Source: an uncultured Bacteroidales bacterium
GTDB lineage: Bacteria; Bacteroidota; Bacteroidia; Bacteroidales; UBA932
DNA length: 64,000 nt
Assembly (NCBI GenBank): GCA_944326315.1
Contig: CALVDP010000002.1
Location: 23,710-87,709, forward strand
Direction: 5' to 3'
Position 1 is the stretch's first letter. Each line of letters starts with the position of its first letter. Of this stretch, positions 1 to 7,909 are shown piece after piece. Both the position numbers and the translations under genes were made by a program. Under the pieces are notes generated by a model that worked only from the letters and a program-made list of their open reading frames with translations, did no database searches and had not been told where the DNA came from.

Positions 1-2
1 CT

Positions 3-341
3 CTTTCAGACAAGAAAAGAAGCTGCTTCGGGATGAACAGCAAGGTTACAACACTGGAGGACATCTCCATATATACCGAAGACGGGGAGGTGAAGCTGAA
101 GGACGTCTTCAGAAAAATGCACGAAGGACTCGGGGAGGAGAATGCTCCTTCCTCCAAGTCTGCGGACAAGGAACTCCAGGCATTCTTCGCCAAGGTCCTT
201 CCGGATTATGACAGGGACAGATTCCACCTTTCTCACATGAAGAAGGTCGTGACATGGTACAATATCCTCAAGGAGCATGCGTCCCTCGATTTCGAGGATA
301 AGGGACAGGATAACGCTGCCGGTGAGGCTCCGGAGGAATAA
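3..341 (+). CDS. DUF5606 family protein, 5' end cut off by window edge
   Basis: The reading frame is open to the left edge, so only the last 112 residues are visible. They match the C-terminal half of the DUF5606 family, a small conserved Bacteroidota protein of unknown function: a stretch reading TTLEDISIYTEDGEVKL, then an acidic/lysine segment, then VLPDYDRDRF and a KKVVTWYNIL motif, ending in an acidic tail. An internal ATG at 33 is not the real start because the family similarity continues upstream of it. The stop lies 9 bases before the ATG of rimO, so the two are probably co-transcribed. No catalytic residues are recognisable and no function can be given. Confidence 0.75.
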   Translation, partial: LSDKKRSCFGMNSKVTTLEDISIYTEDGEVKLKDVFRKMHEGLGEENAPSSKSADKELQAFFAKVLPDYDRDRFHLSHMKKVVTWYNILKEHASLDFEDKGQDNAAGEAPEE

Positions 342-350
342 CTCTGCGGC

Positions 351-1655
351 ATGCTTCCTTCTCTTCAGACACTTACACTCGGGTGCTCCAAGAACAGGGT
401 GGATACCGAGCATATCCTTTCACTGCTTGAAGGGCATTACGAGATCATCCCGGAAGAACAGTCCGGGGTGTCTCCTGACGTACTCCTGATCAATACCTGC
501 GGCTTTATCGGAGATGCCAAGGAGGAATCTATTGCAGCCATACTGGAGGCGGTGGAGCGCAAGAAGAGGGGAGAGACAGGTAAGGTCGTGGTCTTCGGCT
601 GCCTTTCCCAGCGGTACGGCAGGGAAATGCCTGAGCTCATACCGGAAGTCGATGCATGGTTCGGTGCCGTCGGCTTTGTCCCTCTCCTGCAGTACCTTGG
701 TGTCGAAACTGATTCTGACAGGACATCAGGGCGGCATCTTACCACTCCGGGACATTATGCCTATCTGAAGATTGCCGAGGGGTGCGACAGAAGGTGTTCC
801 TATTGTGCCATACCATTCATCCGGGGAAGATTCCGGTCAGTGCCGATGGAGGAGCTTGTGGAAGAAGCACGGCTGCTTGCAGCAAGAGGGGTACGCGAAC
901 TGATAGTCATTGCCCAGGATACGACATATTACGGGCTGGATCTGTATCGCAGGAGGGCTCTTGCCGAGCTGCTGCAGAAGCTTTCGGAGGTGGACGGCAT
1001 AGAATGGATCAGGATCCATTATTCTTATCCTGACGACTTCCCGGATGACGTACTTGAACAGATGGCGTCCAATCCCAAGGTCTGCAGGTACATGGACATT
1101 CCGCTCCAGCATATTTCCGACAAGGTCCTTTCCAACATGCGCAGGAATGTAGACGGTGCGTGGACAAGAAACCTGATATCGAGAATGAGGGAGAAAGTGC
1201 CCGGTGTAGTCTTGCGCACGACAATGATTGTGGGACATCCTGGAGAGGGGCCGAAGGAATTTCGCGAACTTCTTGATTTCGTGGCTGATGCGAAGTTCGA
1301 AAGACTCGGGGCATTCAGATATTCCGAGGAGGAGGGCACCTATGGTGCGGAGCATTTCGAGGATAAGGTGAGTGCAAGGACCAAGCAGAAGCGTTACGAT
1401 GAACTGATGTCGCTTCAGAGTTCCATTTCCCTTGCATACAACCGTTCCCGAGTCGGACAGGTGACGAAGGTGATTGTGGACGGCTTTTCAGACGGAATGC
1501 TTGTCTGTCGCAGTGAATTCGAGAGTCCCGAGGTGGATGGTGAGATTTTTGTTAAGTATGACACGGGGCAGGATCCGTCTTCTCTGTGCGGTAAGTTCAT
1601 GGATGTGAGAATTATCGCTGCAGACGAATACGATCTTGTCGCGGAAATTGTATGA
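351..1655 (+). CDS. rimO: Ribosomal protein S12 methylthiotransferase RimO
   Basis: Radical-SAM enzyme that adds a methylthio group to a conserved aspartate of ribosomal protein S12. The 434 residues have the usual order: an N-terminal UPF0004 domain with the three cluster cysteines (C12, C50, C84), a radical-SAM core with the C-x3-C-x2-C triad at C145, C149 and C152 (GCDRRCSYCAIP), and a C-terminal TRAM domain from about residue 370. The length is normal for the family. It is separated from the closely related MiaB by the short N-terminus (LTLGCSKNRVD), typical of RimO. It follows the DUF5606 gene by 9 bases and overlaps the open frame that precedes the next lipoprotein gene. Confidence 0.95.
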   Translation: MLPSLQTLTLGCSKNRVDTEHILSLLEGHYEIIPEEQSGVSPDVLLINTCGFIGDAKEESIAAILEAVERKKRGETGKVVVFGCLSQRYGREMPELIPEVDAWFGAVGFVPLLQYLGVETDSDRTSGRHLTTPGHYAYLKIAEGCDRRCSYCAIPFIRGRFRSVPMEELVEEARLLAARGVRELIVIAQDTTYYGLDLYRRRALAELLQKLSEVDGIEWIRIHYSYPDDFPDDVLEQMASNPKVCRYMDIPLQHISDKVLSNMRRNVDGAWTRNLISRMREKVPGVVLRTTMIVGHPGEGPKEFRELLDFVADAKFERLGAFRYSEEEGTYGAEHFEDKVSARTKQKRYDELMSLQSSISLAYNRSRVGQVTKVIVDGFSDGMLVCRSEFESPEVDGEIFVKYDTGQDPSSLCGKFMDVRIIAADEYDLVAEIV

Positions 1656-1717
1656 TGGCAGCAGCCTGGCACGCCGGTTGTGTCCAGGCAGTCATGTCAG
1701 GAAATCCGGAGGTGTTT

Positions 1718-2662
1718 ATGAAACGGACAGATTTGTCAAATGTATTGTTTTCAGCTGCAGCCCTTGTCTGGGCAGCTGTTTCCGTCATGTCATGCGGTCC
1801 TTCCGCATACGTACTCGATATTGAAACCAGCCATCCTTCGGCGTCCGGCATCAGTCTGGAAGGAAAATCTGTGTCTGTGGTCTATCTTGCCGACAGACAG
1901 GATGCGGATTCTGCCTTTGCTGCCAATATGGCATCCGCATTCGTGTCAAGACTTGAAGATGACTATTTCGAGGGAGACAGCATTGTACCTCTTTTCTGTC
2001 TGGACAAGAAGGACGGGGTGGATTATTCCTCGAAGACGGAGATGGTGAACCTGCTTGTGGACACAGGCACGGATGTGGTGTTTGTCCTGGATACTCCGGT
2101 ATTCGGCCATTCCGTGATTACCAGAGGTGAAGAAGGTGCCGGAGACACTTATGTGGCGGAAGGAGCATTCCCTTTCTCGGTGTCCATGTATGTCTACGAT
2201 GCATTGGACCCGCGTGACACCGTAAGGCAGTTCAGCGGCAGCACCATTGCCAATGTCTCCGCCCAGGTGAGCGGTACAGAGAGTGCGGATGGTCTTGAAT
2301 ACATCCTTAAGTCACAGCTGGACGGAACGGCTGCTACGGTAGGCAGGACATCAGGAAGCAAGTTTGCCCCGGTATGGAAATCAGAGGAGATAGTTTTCTT
2401 CCTTTACGGGTCTCAGGACTGGTATAATTCATATTATTTTGTAAATGACTATAAGTGGCAGGAGGCCATGGACATATGGATGTCGATGCTTGATACGGGC
2501 AATCTGGAGATGAAGGCATGCCTGGAATACAATCTTGCCGCTGCCTGCTACATACAGGGCCAGTACGAGCTTGCGAAAGAATGGCTGGACATGTCAGAAA
2601 AGCATTTTGATCTGCCGTATGTGTCCAGACTCAGGCAGATGATACAGCTGAAGTCGGAATAA
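1718..2662 (+). CDS. Lipoprotein resembling the DUF6340 family
   Basis: Predicted 314-residue outer-envelope lipoprotein of unknown function. The start is set at 1718, not at the earlier in-frame ATG at 1652, because a GGAGGTG ribosome site sits just upstream and the protein then opens with a lipoprotein signal: MKRTDLSNVLF, a hydrophobic run, then the lipobox-like VMSCG at about residue 25. The body alternates beta-rich segments, and the C-terminal 70 residues (NLEMKACLEYNLAAACYIQGQYELAKEWLDMS) look like a TPR helix pair. This layout resembles Bacteroidota DUF6340 lipoproteins; that assignment is from memory of the family and not tested. It follows rimO in the same direction. Confidence 0.65.
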   Translation: MKRTDLSNVLFSAAALVWAAVSVMSCGPSAYVLDIETSHPSASGISLEGKSVSVVYLADRQDADSAFAANMASAFVSRLEDDYFEGDSIVPLFCLDKKDGVDYSSKTEMVNLLVDTGTDVVFVLDTPVFGHSVITRGEEGAGDTYVAEGAFPFSVSMYVYDALDPRDTVRQFSGSTIANVSAQVSGTESADGLEYILKSQLDGTAATVGRTSGSKFAPVWKSEEIVFFLYGSQDWYNSYYFVNDYKWQEAMDIWMSMLDTGNLEMKACLEYNLAAACYIQGQYELAKEWLDMSEKHFDLPYVSRLRQMIQLKSE

Positions 2663-2680
2663 TGCACATAGCTTAATGAC

Positions 2681-2732
2681 TTTCGAAGAAAGACATTTGA
2701 GGGTGACCAAAAGTCACTTTTGAGTCACCCTC
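2681..2732. repeat. 52-bp double-hairpin repeat, copy 1
   Basis: A small hairpin (CTTTC-GAA-GAAAG, 2680-2692) followed by a long one whose 9-bp outer arms are at 2699-2707 (GAGGGTGAC) and 2724-2732 (GTCACCCTC), with further inner pairing. A near-identical copy, 49 of 52 bases the same, lies at 59955-60006. Both copies sit between the 3' ends of convergent genes, here the lipoprotein gene and rnpB. There is no clear T-run on the plus side; on the minus strand a T-rich tract follows the long hairpin. It could be a bidirectional terminator or a REP-like element. Confidence 0.75.
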
Positions 2733-2748
2733 TCTTCTCTGTGTATTT

Positions 2749-3064
2749 CAGGCGGGGCCGTAAGCCGGTTTCTGTTTTTAAATCTGCCATTTATCTACGC
2801 AACCTACCCCCTGGCATCGGACGGGCAGCCCTTGACTGCCAGTATATTTGGTCTTGCAGGCTTCAGGGACGTACGCACATGCTGTCGCCAACACATGCCG
2901 TGAGCTCTTGCCTCACGTTTTCACCCTTACATGCACTTGGCATGCGGTTATTTTCTGTTACGTTCACCATAAGGTTACCCCTATCTGCGCTTTCCGCAGT
3001 GAAGTGCCCTTTCCTGTCCGGACTTTCCTCACAGCAATGCTGCGCGGCAGATCGTCCCGCCTTG
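2749..3064 (-). ncRNA. rnpB: RNase P RNA, bacterial class A
   Basis: Catalytic RNA of ribonuclease P, which trims 5' leaders from tRNA precursors. Read on the minus strand, the conserved blocks come in the right order: GAGGAAAGTCCGGAC near the 5' end, ACAGAAAATAACCGC in the middle, GGGTGAAAACGTGAGG then AAGAGCTCACGG, and at the 3' end GGTAGGTTGCG, TAGATAAATGGCAG and CCGGCTTAC. The ends were set by P1 pairing between GGCGGG near 3060 and CCCGCC near 2751, so they may be off by a few bases. It lies just downstream of the NADH:flavin oxidoreductase gene. I see no clear promoter in the 34 bases between them. The 52-bp hairpin repeat follows its 3' end. Confidence 0.93.
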
Positions 3065-3098
3065 ATTTTCCTTTCTGCGGCATTTAGCCGCCTTTATT

Positions 3099-4355
3099 CT
3101 ATTTGTAGCCCAGTTTGCGCTCGATGCGGTCATTATACCTGATGGTCTGCTCTACCTCCCGTTTCAGTCCCGGGGTGATATCCTTGCATACCTTGTGGCA
3201 GCACATCTCAAGGGTATACATTCTCCCTATGCAGAAGTTGGTGTGTTCGCATCCGCTGCAATGGTTCTCATCCGCTTTCATCTTGTTGACGAAGTCGGTG
3301 TCCTCAAGCACTGCACGTCCCATCTGAAGCAGCTGGAAGCCGCTGTCGATGACTTTGTCCGCATCTTTTCTTGAGACCACGCCTCCTACATACACAAGCG
3401 GCATGTCCGGCAGGGCTTTCCTGAATTTCAGGGAATCCTCCAGGAAGAATAGATGCCGGAATGGCACGGTCGGTGACACTATGCGCCCGCCGAGCATTAC
3501 ACCAAGCTTCAGCCACCACATCTTGCCTGGCATGTAATGGGCGATGCACCTCTTCGGAAACCGGCCTCTCATCACATACATCGGCGCCCTGCTGACAAAG
3601 CCTCCTGACAGCACAAGAGCATCAGCCCCGCATTTCTGCAGTTCCTTCGCCACCTCGATGCATTCATCGGTCTCCATGCCTCCCTTGAAGCCGTCTCTCG
3701 TATTCATCTTCACGAAAATGGCGACCTTGCCTTTGCCTGCGTCCGTGACTGCCTTCATGCACTGTCTCATGAAACGCATCCTGTTTTCGAGGGATCCGCC
3801 GTACTCGTCCTTCCTCTTGTTGGTGTAAGGCGAAAGGAACTGTGATATAAGATAGCCATGCCCGGCATGTATCTCGACAGCGTCAAAGCCTGCCTTTATG
3901 CTGAGTTCCACTGCCTTGCCGTAGGCTGCGGCCACTTCGTCGATTTCCTGCTTTGTCATACCGTGGACGAAGGTAGGGGAATAGAGGTTGAACCCGCTGC
4001 TCGCCCCGTAAGGCCTGCAGCCGCATATTCTCCTGTGTGACATGTTGCCGCAATGTCCGAGCTGTATCGAGGCCTTGGCCCCTTCCTTGTGTATGGCGTC
4101 TGTAAGCTTGCGGAGTTCAGGTACAATCTCTTCCCTCATCCATAGCTGCCGTTCAAATGACAGCCCGCTCTGGCAGACTGCCGCATAAGCCACGGTTGTC
4201 ATCCCAATGCCTCCCCGGGCCACTGCCGTGTGATAGTTGAACAGGGACTCTGACGGCGAATTATTCTCGCACATCCCTTCAAACGCTGCGGACCGCACTG
4301 TCCTGTTCCGCAATTCGAGAGGACCGATCTTGATCGGTGTAAAAAGATCACTCAT
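3099..4355 (-). CDS. NADH:flavin oxidoreductase, old yellow enzyme family
   Basis: FMN-dependent enoate reductase-type enzyme of 418 residues. The TIM-barrel signature is clear: LFTPIKIGPLELRNR at the N-terminus, and IHAGHGYLISQFLSPYTNKRKDEYGGSLENR, which contains the catalytic histidine region, near the middle. The C-terminal part has a cysteine cluster (CSGCEHTNFC, then CC about ten residues on) as in the 4Fe-4S binding members such as 2,4-dienoyl-CoA reductase and bile-acid BaiCD/BaiH proteins, but the FAD/NAD domain that follows in those proteins is absent. It starts 6 bases after the stop of a steroid 5-alpha-reductase-like gene, so the two form an operon. The substrate cannot be read from sequence; an unsaturated ketone such as a 3-oxo-delta4 steroid is an inference from the partner gene. 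Confidence 0.88.
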   Translation of the reverse strand: MSDLFTPIKIGPLELRNRTVRSAAFEGMCENNSPSESLFNYHTAVARGGIGMTTVAYAAVCQSGLSFERQLWMREEIVPELRKLTDAIHKEGAKASIQLGHCGNMSHRRICGCRPYGASSGFNLYSPTFVHGMTKQEIDEVAAAYGKAVELSIKAGFDAVEIHAGHGYLISQFLSPYTNKRKDEYGGSLENRMRFMRQCMKAVTDAGKGKVAIFVKMNTRDGFKGGMETDECIEVAKELQKCGADALVLSGGFVSRAPMYVMRGRFPKRCIAHYMPGKMWWLKLGVMLGGRIVSPTVPFRHLFFLEDSLKFRKALPDMPLVYVGGVVSRKDADKVIDSGFQLLQMGRAVLEDTDFVNKMKADENHCSGCEHTNFCIGRMYTLEMCCHKVCKDITPGLKREVEQTIRYNDRIERKLGYK

Positions 4356-4361
4356 AATTCA

Positions 4362-5141
4362 TTACCATATAAACGGTATAAGATTCTTTTTCTTGAGTTC
4401 CTTGTATTCGTCACCGAATTCTTCCTCGTATTTCTTGGTAAGGGCCTTCGATCTCGGCGCCAGGTTGGCGAATGTCCATACTGCGAACAGCAGGCCTGCA
4501 GGAGACCATGTGAGAATCGCATAGCCTACCCATTCTGTCAGCTCCCCGAAGTAGTTGGCTGAGGTGACATATTTGTAGAGACCCTTCTTCGGTATGTAGT
4601 GTTTCGTGTCTCCCGGCTTGCGCAGGTGCCTTATCACATGATCGGAATCAAGGTTTATAAGCATTCCTGCAAGGAAAAGGAGGCCTCCGATTATGAATTG
4701 CGGCGAAGACAGCCATTCGATGCCGTATTTTCCGGCAGGAGCGTACTCGAAAAGCCAGCTGCCGAGGAAATATGCGTTCAGAGCGTTGAATGTCATACCC
4801 ATGGCCATGATTATGACAGGCATTTCGCTTTTGCCCCTCATCAGGAACGGGAATATGAATGCCCGCTGGAAGTAGTGCACAAGGAAGAATGCGGCCATTA
4901 TCAGGAGTACGGTCCTGTCATTGCCGGTCTCTCTTCCTGACATCAGGAAATCGACCACATACAGCATCATGAAAATGAATGCCGGAGATTCCATGATGAC
5001 CCATGCGGCCTTGTTGTTTATCTTCGGGCCCCAGTTTGATGTGGACAGGTACCCGTACCCTGCCTTGAAGAAGAACAGGGCTATGAAGACAACAATCGCC
5101 ACAACGAACATGGCTGCCATAAGTATATAATAGGTATGCAT
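4362..5141 (-). CDS. Steroid 5-alpha-reductase-like membrane protein (DUF1295 type)
   Basis: A 259-residue integral membrane protein with about six hydrophobic segments. The C-terminal half carries the hallmarks of the 3-oxo-5-alpha-steroid 4-dehydrogenase family: GLYKYVTSANYFGELTEWVGYA, a final membrane span, then the cytoplasmic tail EEFGDEYKELKKKNLIPFIW. The conserved asparagine-tyrosine and glutamate-tryptophan pairs bind NADPH in this family. It is the first gene of a two-gene operon with an old-yellow-enzyme reductase. A -7 box (TAACTTTG on the minus strand, 5166-5173) lies 25 bases upstream. In gut Bacteroidota homologous reductases have been linked to bile-acid and steroid reduction; here the substrate is unproven, and some family members act on other lipids. 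Confidence 0.82.
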   Translation of the reverse strand: MHTYYILMAAMFVVAIVVFIALFFFKAGYGYLSTSNWGPKINNKAAWVIMESPAFIFMMLYVVDFLMSGRETGNDRTVLLIMAAFFLVHYFQRAFIFPFLMRGKSEMPVIIMAMGMTFNALNAYFLGSWLFEYAPAGKYGIEWLSSPQFIIGGLLFLAGMLINLDSDHVIRHLRKPGDTKHYIPKKGLYKYVTSANYFGELTEWVGYAILTWSPAGLLFAVWTFANLAPRSKALTKKYEEEFGDEYKELKKKNLIPFIW

Positions 5142-5165
5142 TGCTACGGTCTGATTGTTTTCGCG

Positions 5166-5214
5166 TCAAAGTTAATAAACATTTTTCTCATATCAGTTTT
5201 TTTGACTAATTTTG
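5166..5214. promoter_or_regulatory. Divergent promoter region, reductase operon and pyrG
   Basis: On the minus strand CAAAGTTA (5166-5173) reads TAACTTTG, a -7 box for the reductase pair. On the plus strand TAATTTTG (5207-5214) is a -7 box 30 bases before the pyrG ATG, with a T-rich stretch near the expected -33 position. Neither has a perfect TTTG -33 element, so only the -7 boxes are well supported. Confidence 0.5.
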
Positions 5215-5243
5215 TACCCCTGTAACGTTAAAACAGATTTTCT

Positions 5244-6893
5244 ATGAATCCTAAATATGTCTTCGTTTCAGGGGGTGTCGCATCTTCCCTGGGTAAGGGT
5301 ATAATTTCGGCATCACTGGCCAAACTGCTTCAGGCCAGAGGATTGAGGGTGACAATCCAGAAGTTCGATCCTTATATAAATGTCGACCCGGGGACGTTGA
5401 ACCCGTATGAACATGGCGAATGCTATGTTACGGAAGACGGTGCGGAGACCGACCTGGACCTTGGGCATTATGAAAGGTTTCTCGGCGTCCATACATCCAA
5501 GGCAAACAATGTCACGACCGGAAAGATCTACAATACGGTCATCAACAAGGAGAGGGAGGGCGCGTATCTCGGCAAGACGGTCCAGATAATCCCGCACATC
5601 ACCGATGAAATCAAGAGGCGCATGCTCCTGCTCGGCAAGACCGGAAAATATGACGTCATCATCACTGAAATAGGCGGTACGGTGGGGGATATGGAGTCCC
5701 AGCCTTTCGTCGAGGCCGTCAGACAGCTTCAATGGGAGCTTCCCGAGGAAGACTGCGTGACAATCCACCTTACGCTTGTCCCTTATCTGAGCGCGGCCAA
5801 GGAGCTGAAGACAAAGCCTACGCAGCATTCTGTCCAGATGCTCCAGCAGAGCGGCGTGCAGCCTGACATAATAGTCTGCCGTACCGAGCACAAGCTCACG
5901 CCTGACCTCAGGAAGAAGATAGCCCTTTTCTGCAATGTCAAGCCGGGTCATGTCATAGAGTCTATGGATGCCGCATCAATATATTCCGTGCCTTTGAACA
6001 TGCAGGCCGAGAAGCTGGACCAGCTCGTACTTGACCATTTCGGCATCAAGGGGCTTCCAGAGCCGGATCTTACGGAGTGGAAAAAGTTCCTTGACAAGCT
6101 GTTCCACCCGAAGTCCGAGGTGAATGTCGCCCTTGTCGGCAAATATGTCGAGCTGCAGGATGCATACAAGTCCATTCTGGAATCTTTCGTGCATGCAGGT
6201 GCCGCCAACGAGTGCAAGGTAAATGTCCACAGCATCCACAGCGAATTCCTCGATCCGTCCAATGTGGAAGAGAAGCTTTCGCAGATGGATGGTATCCTGG
6301 TGGCTCCGGGATTCGGCGAGCGTGGCCTGGAAGGAAAGATCCTGGCCGTGAAATATGCGCGTGAGCACAATGTACCGTTCTTCGGGATCTGCCTCGGTAT
6401 GCAGATGTGCGTGGTAGAGTTCGCAAGGGACGTGCTCGGTCTCAAGGATGCCGTATCCACAGAGGTGAATCCGGCCACAAGATATCCTGTGATCGACCTG
6501 ATGGAAGACCAGAAGAGCACTACTATAAAGGGGGGTACCATGAGGCTCGGCGCGTATGACTGCAAGCTTGACAAGGATTCCCTCGCACACAGGATATACG
6601 GTACGGACATGATATCGGAAAGGCACAGGCACAGATATGAGTTCAACAACGATTATCTGGACATGATAGAGTCTGCCGGCATGAAGGCTACAGGAAAAAA
6701 TCCCGAGACAGGACTGGTGGAGATAGTGGAAATACCTTCACATCCGTTCTTCATAGGTGTGCAGTTCCATCCGGAACTTAAAAGTACGCCGGAGCACCCT
6801 CAGCCTATATTCGTGGCTTTCGTCAAGGCTTCGATGAAATACCGTGACGAGCATCACGGCAAGGCAGCCGGCAAACAATCTGCGGAACAGTGA
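5244..6893 (+). CDS. pyrG: CTP synthase
   Basis: Makes CTP from UTP, ATP and glutamine, the last step of pyrimidine nucleotide synthesis. The 549 residues show both halves: the N-terminal synthetase domain (KYVFVSGGVASSLGKGIISASL, EIGGTVGDMESQPF) and a C-terminal class I glutamine amidotransferase with the catalytic cysteine in FGICLGMQMC, plus the histidine-glutamate pair in VQFHPE. Length and motifs are normal. A -7 promoter box lies at 5207-5214. Its TGA stop overlaps by one base the ATG of the glutaminyl cyclase gene, implying translational coupling. Confidence 0.97.
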   Translation: MNPKYVFVSGGVASSLGKGIISASLAKLLQARGLRVTIQKFDPYINVDPGTLNPYEHGECYVTEDGAETDLDLGHYERFLGVHTSKANNVTTGKIYNTVINKEREGAYLGKTVQIIPHITDEIKRRMLLLGKTGKYDVIITEIGGTVGDMESQPFVEAVRQLQWELPEEDCVTIHLTLVPYLSAAKELKTKPTQHSVQMLQQSGVQPDIIVCRTEHKLTPDLRKKIALFCNVKPGHVIESMDAASIYSVPLNMQAEKLDQLVLDHFGIKGLPEPDLTEWKKFLDKLFHPKSEVNVALVGKYVELQDAYKSILESFVHAGAANECKVNVHSIHSEFLDPSNVEEKLSQMDGILVAPGFGERGLEGKILAVKYAREHNVPFFGICLGMQMCVVEFARDVLGLKDAVSTEVNPATRYPVIDLMEDQKSTTIKGGTMRLGAYDCKLDKDSLAHRIYGTDMISERHRHRYEFNNDYLDMIESAGMKATGKNPETGLVEIVEIPSHPFFIGVQFHPELKSTPEHPQPIFVAFVKASMKYRDEHHGKAAGKQSAEQ

Positions 6894-7657
6894 TGAATGC
6901 ATTCCTGAGAACATCTCTTGTCCTGCTTTTTGCCGTTTCTGCCTCATGCGCCTCTTCCGCGCAGGTGAAGCAGTATCGTGTGAATGTCGTGAAGCAATAT
7001 CCTCACGATGTCCGGTCCTATACACAGGGGCTGTTCATAGAGGACGGACAGATGTACGAGAGTACAGGGCAGTACGGCAGTTCTACCTTCAGAAAGGTGG
7101 ATATGGCCACAGGCAGTCCTTTGCGGCGGCTTGACTTCAGCGACAGGTATTTCGTGGAAGGTTCCGTGGCTCTGGGTGACAGCCTGTACATACTTACATG
7201 GACCAGCAGGGTGGCTTTCATATATGATTTCAATACCCTTGAGTATATTGCGACACGTTCATACCCGCATCAGGGCTGGGGTATCACTACCGACGGAAAA
7301 CAACTTATAGCCAGCGACGGCTCCTCAAGGCTGTATTTCATGGACAAGGACCTGAATATCGTGAGGACAGTCAATGTGAGGCTGCACGGCAAGCCGTTGA
7401 ATTATCTCAATGAGCTGGAATATATAGATGGAAGGGTCTGGGCCAATGTCTATACCACGAACATGATAGTCTTGATAGACCCGGATACCGGCATGGTGGA
7501 CGGGGTGGTGGACTGCACCGGCCTTCTCCCGCAAAAGCTCAAGACACCGGATACCGATGTGCTCAACGGCATCGCGTATGACGGGGACACGGGGAAGATT
7601 TATCTTACCGGCAAGAACTGGCCGCTGCTTTTCGAAGTGGAAATAGAGGAGAAATAA
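6893..7657 (+). CDS. Glutaminyl-peptide cyclotransferase (bacterial beta-propeller type)
   Basis: Predicted exported enzyme that converts N-terminal glutamine of proteins to pyroglutamate. The protein of 254 residues starts with a signal peptide (MNAFLRTSLVLLFAVSASC, then ASSAQ) and continues as the plant/bacterial glutamine cyclotransferase fold: YPHDVRSYTQGLFIEDGQMYESTGQYG near the N-terminus, then LNELEYIDGRVWANVY and DVLNGIAYDGDTGKIYLTGKNWPLLFEV near the C-terminus, all diagnostic. The cysteine in the signal could be a weak lipobox, so lipidation is possible. The ATG overlaps the pyrG stop. In Bacteroidota this matters because signal peptidase products often begin with glutamine; that link is general knowledge, not visible here. 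A strong terminator follows directly. Confidence 0.85.
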   Translation: MNAFLRTSLVLLFAVSASCASSAQVKQYRVNVVKQYPHDVRSYTQGLFIEDGQMYESTGQYGSSTFRKVDMATGSPLRRLDFSDRYFVEGSVALGDSLYILTWTSRVAFIYDFNTLEYIATRSYPHQGWGITTDGKQLIASDGSSRLYFMDKDLNIVRTVNVRLHGKPLNYLNELEYIDGRVWANVYTTNMIVLIDPDTGMVDGVVDCTGLLPQKLKTPDTDVLNGIAYDGDTGKIYLTGKNWPLLFEVEIEEK

Positions 7658-7660
7658 AAG

Positions 7661-7688
7661 AAGCCTGCATCACTGCAGGCTTTCTTTC
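7661..7688. terminator. Bidirectional terminator after the glutaminyl cyclase gene
   Basis: Perfect 9-bp arms AAGCCTGCA and TGCAGGCTT around a TCAC loop, followed by TTTCTTT on the plus strand and by a TCTTTTATTT tract on the minus strand. It ends the pyrG transcript and would also end a transcript coming from the promoter at 7837-7867 on the minus strand. Confidence 0.8.
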
Positions 7689-7832
7689 TGGTTAGTTAAT
7701 AGTGTAATTTTTCTTGGCCTTATAACAAGGCTGCAAATTGTGGTTAGTATTTTTACAGCTTAAAAATTTAAAGGCAGACGCCTTAAGTTGTTTAAAGATT
7801 ATAATGAAAAATCATTATCTCCTTATGAACAT
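7661..7832 (-). ncRNA. Candidate small RNA between two strong signals
   Basis: A perfect minus-strand promoter at 7837-7867 has no gene in front of it; about 165 bases further on comes the hairpin terminator at 7661-7688. Between them lie several possible hairpins: ATAATGA/TCATTAT (7800-7818 region), AAGGC/GCCTT, ATTTTTA/TAAAAAT and GCCTT/AAGGC. Near the 5' end an AAGGAGATAATG start is followed by a seven-codon frame (MIFHYNL). The length and setting fit a free small RNA, perhaps of the 6S type, but I do not recognise a known family with certainty. Confidence 0.45.
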
Positions 7833-7836
7833 TTGA

Positions 7837-7867
7837 CAAATATAAGGATAATTTTCAGTCTCGCAAA
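7837..7867 (-). promoter_or_regulatory. Perfect Bacteroidota promoter without a downstream gene
   Basis: On the minus strand TTTG (7864-7867), a 19-base spacer, then TATATTTG (7837-7844) match the Bacteroidota sigma consensus exactly. It points away from trmD into a stretch without an ORF and so probably drives the candidate small RNA. Confidence 0.75.
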
Positions 7868-7909
7868 TAATTTTCAATTTTTTGCACAATAATTTCAAAT
7901 TATTTTTTA

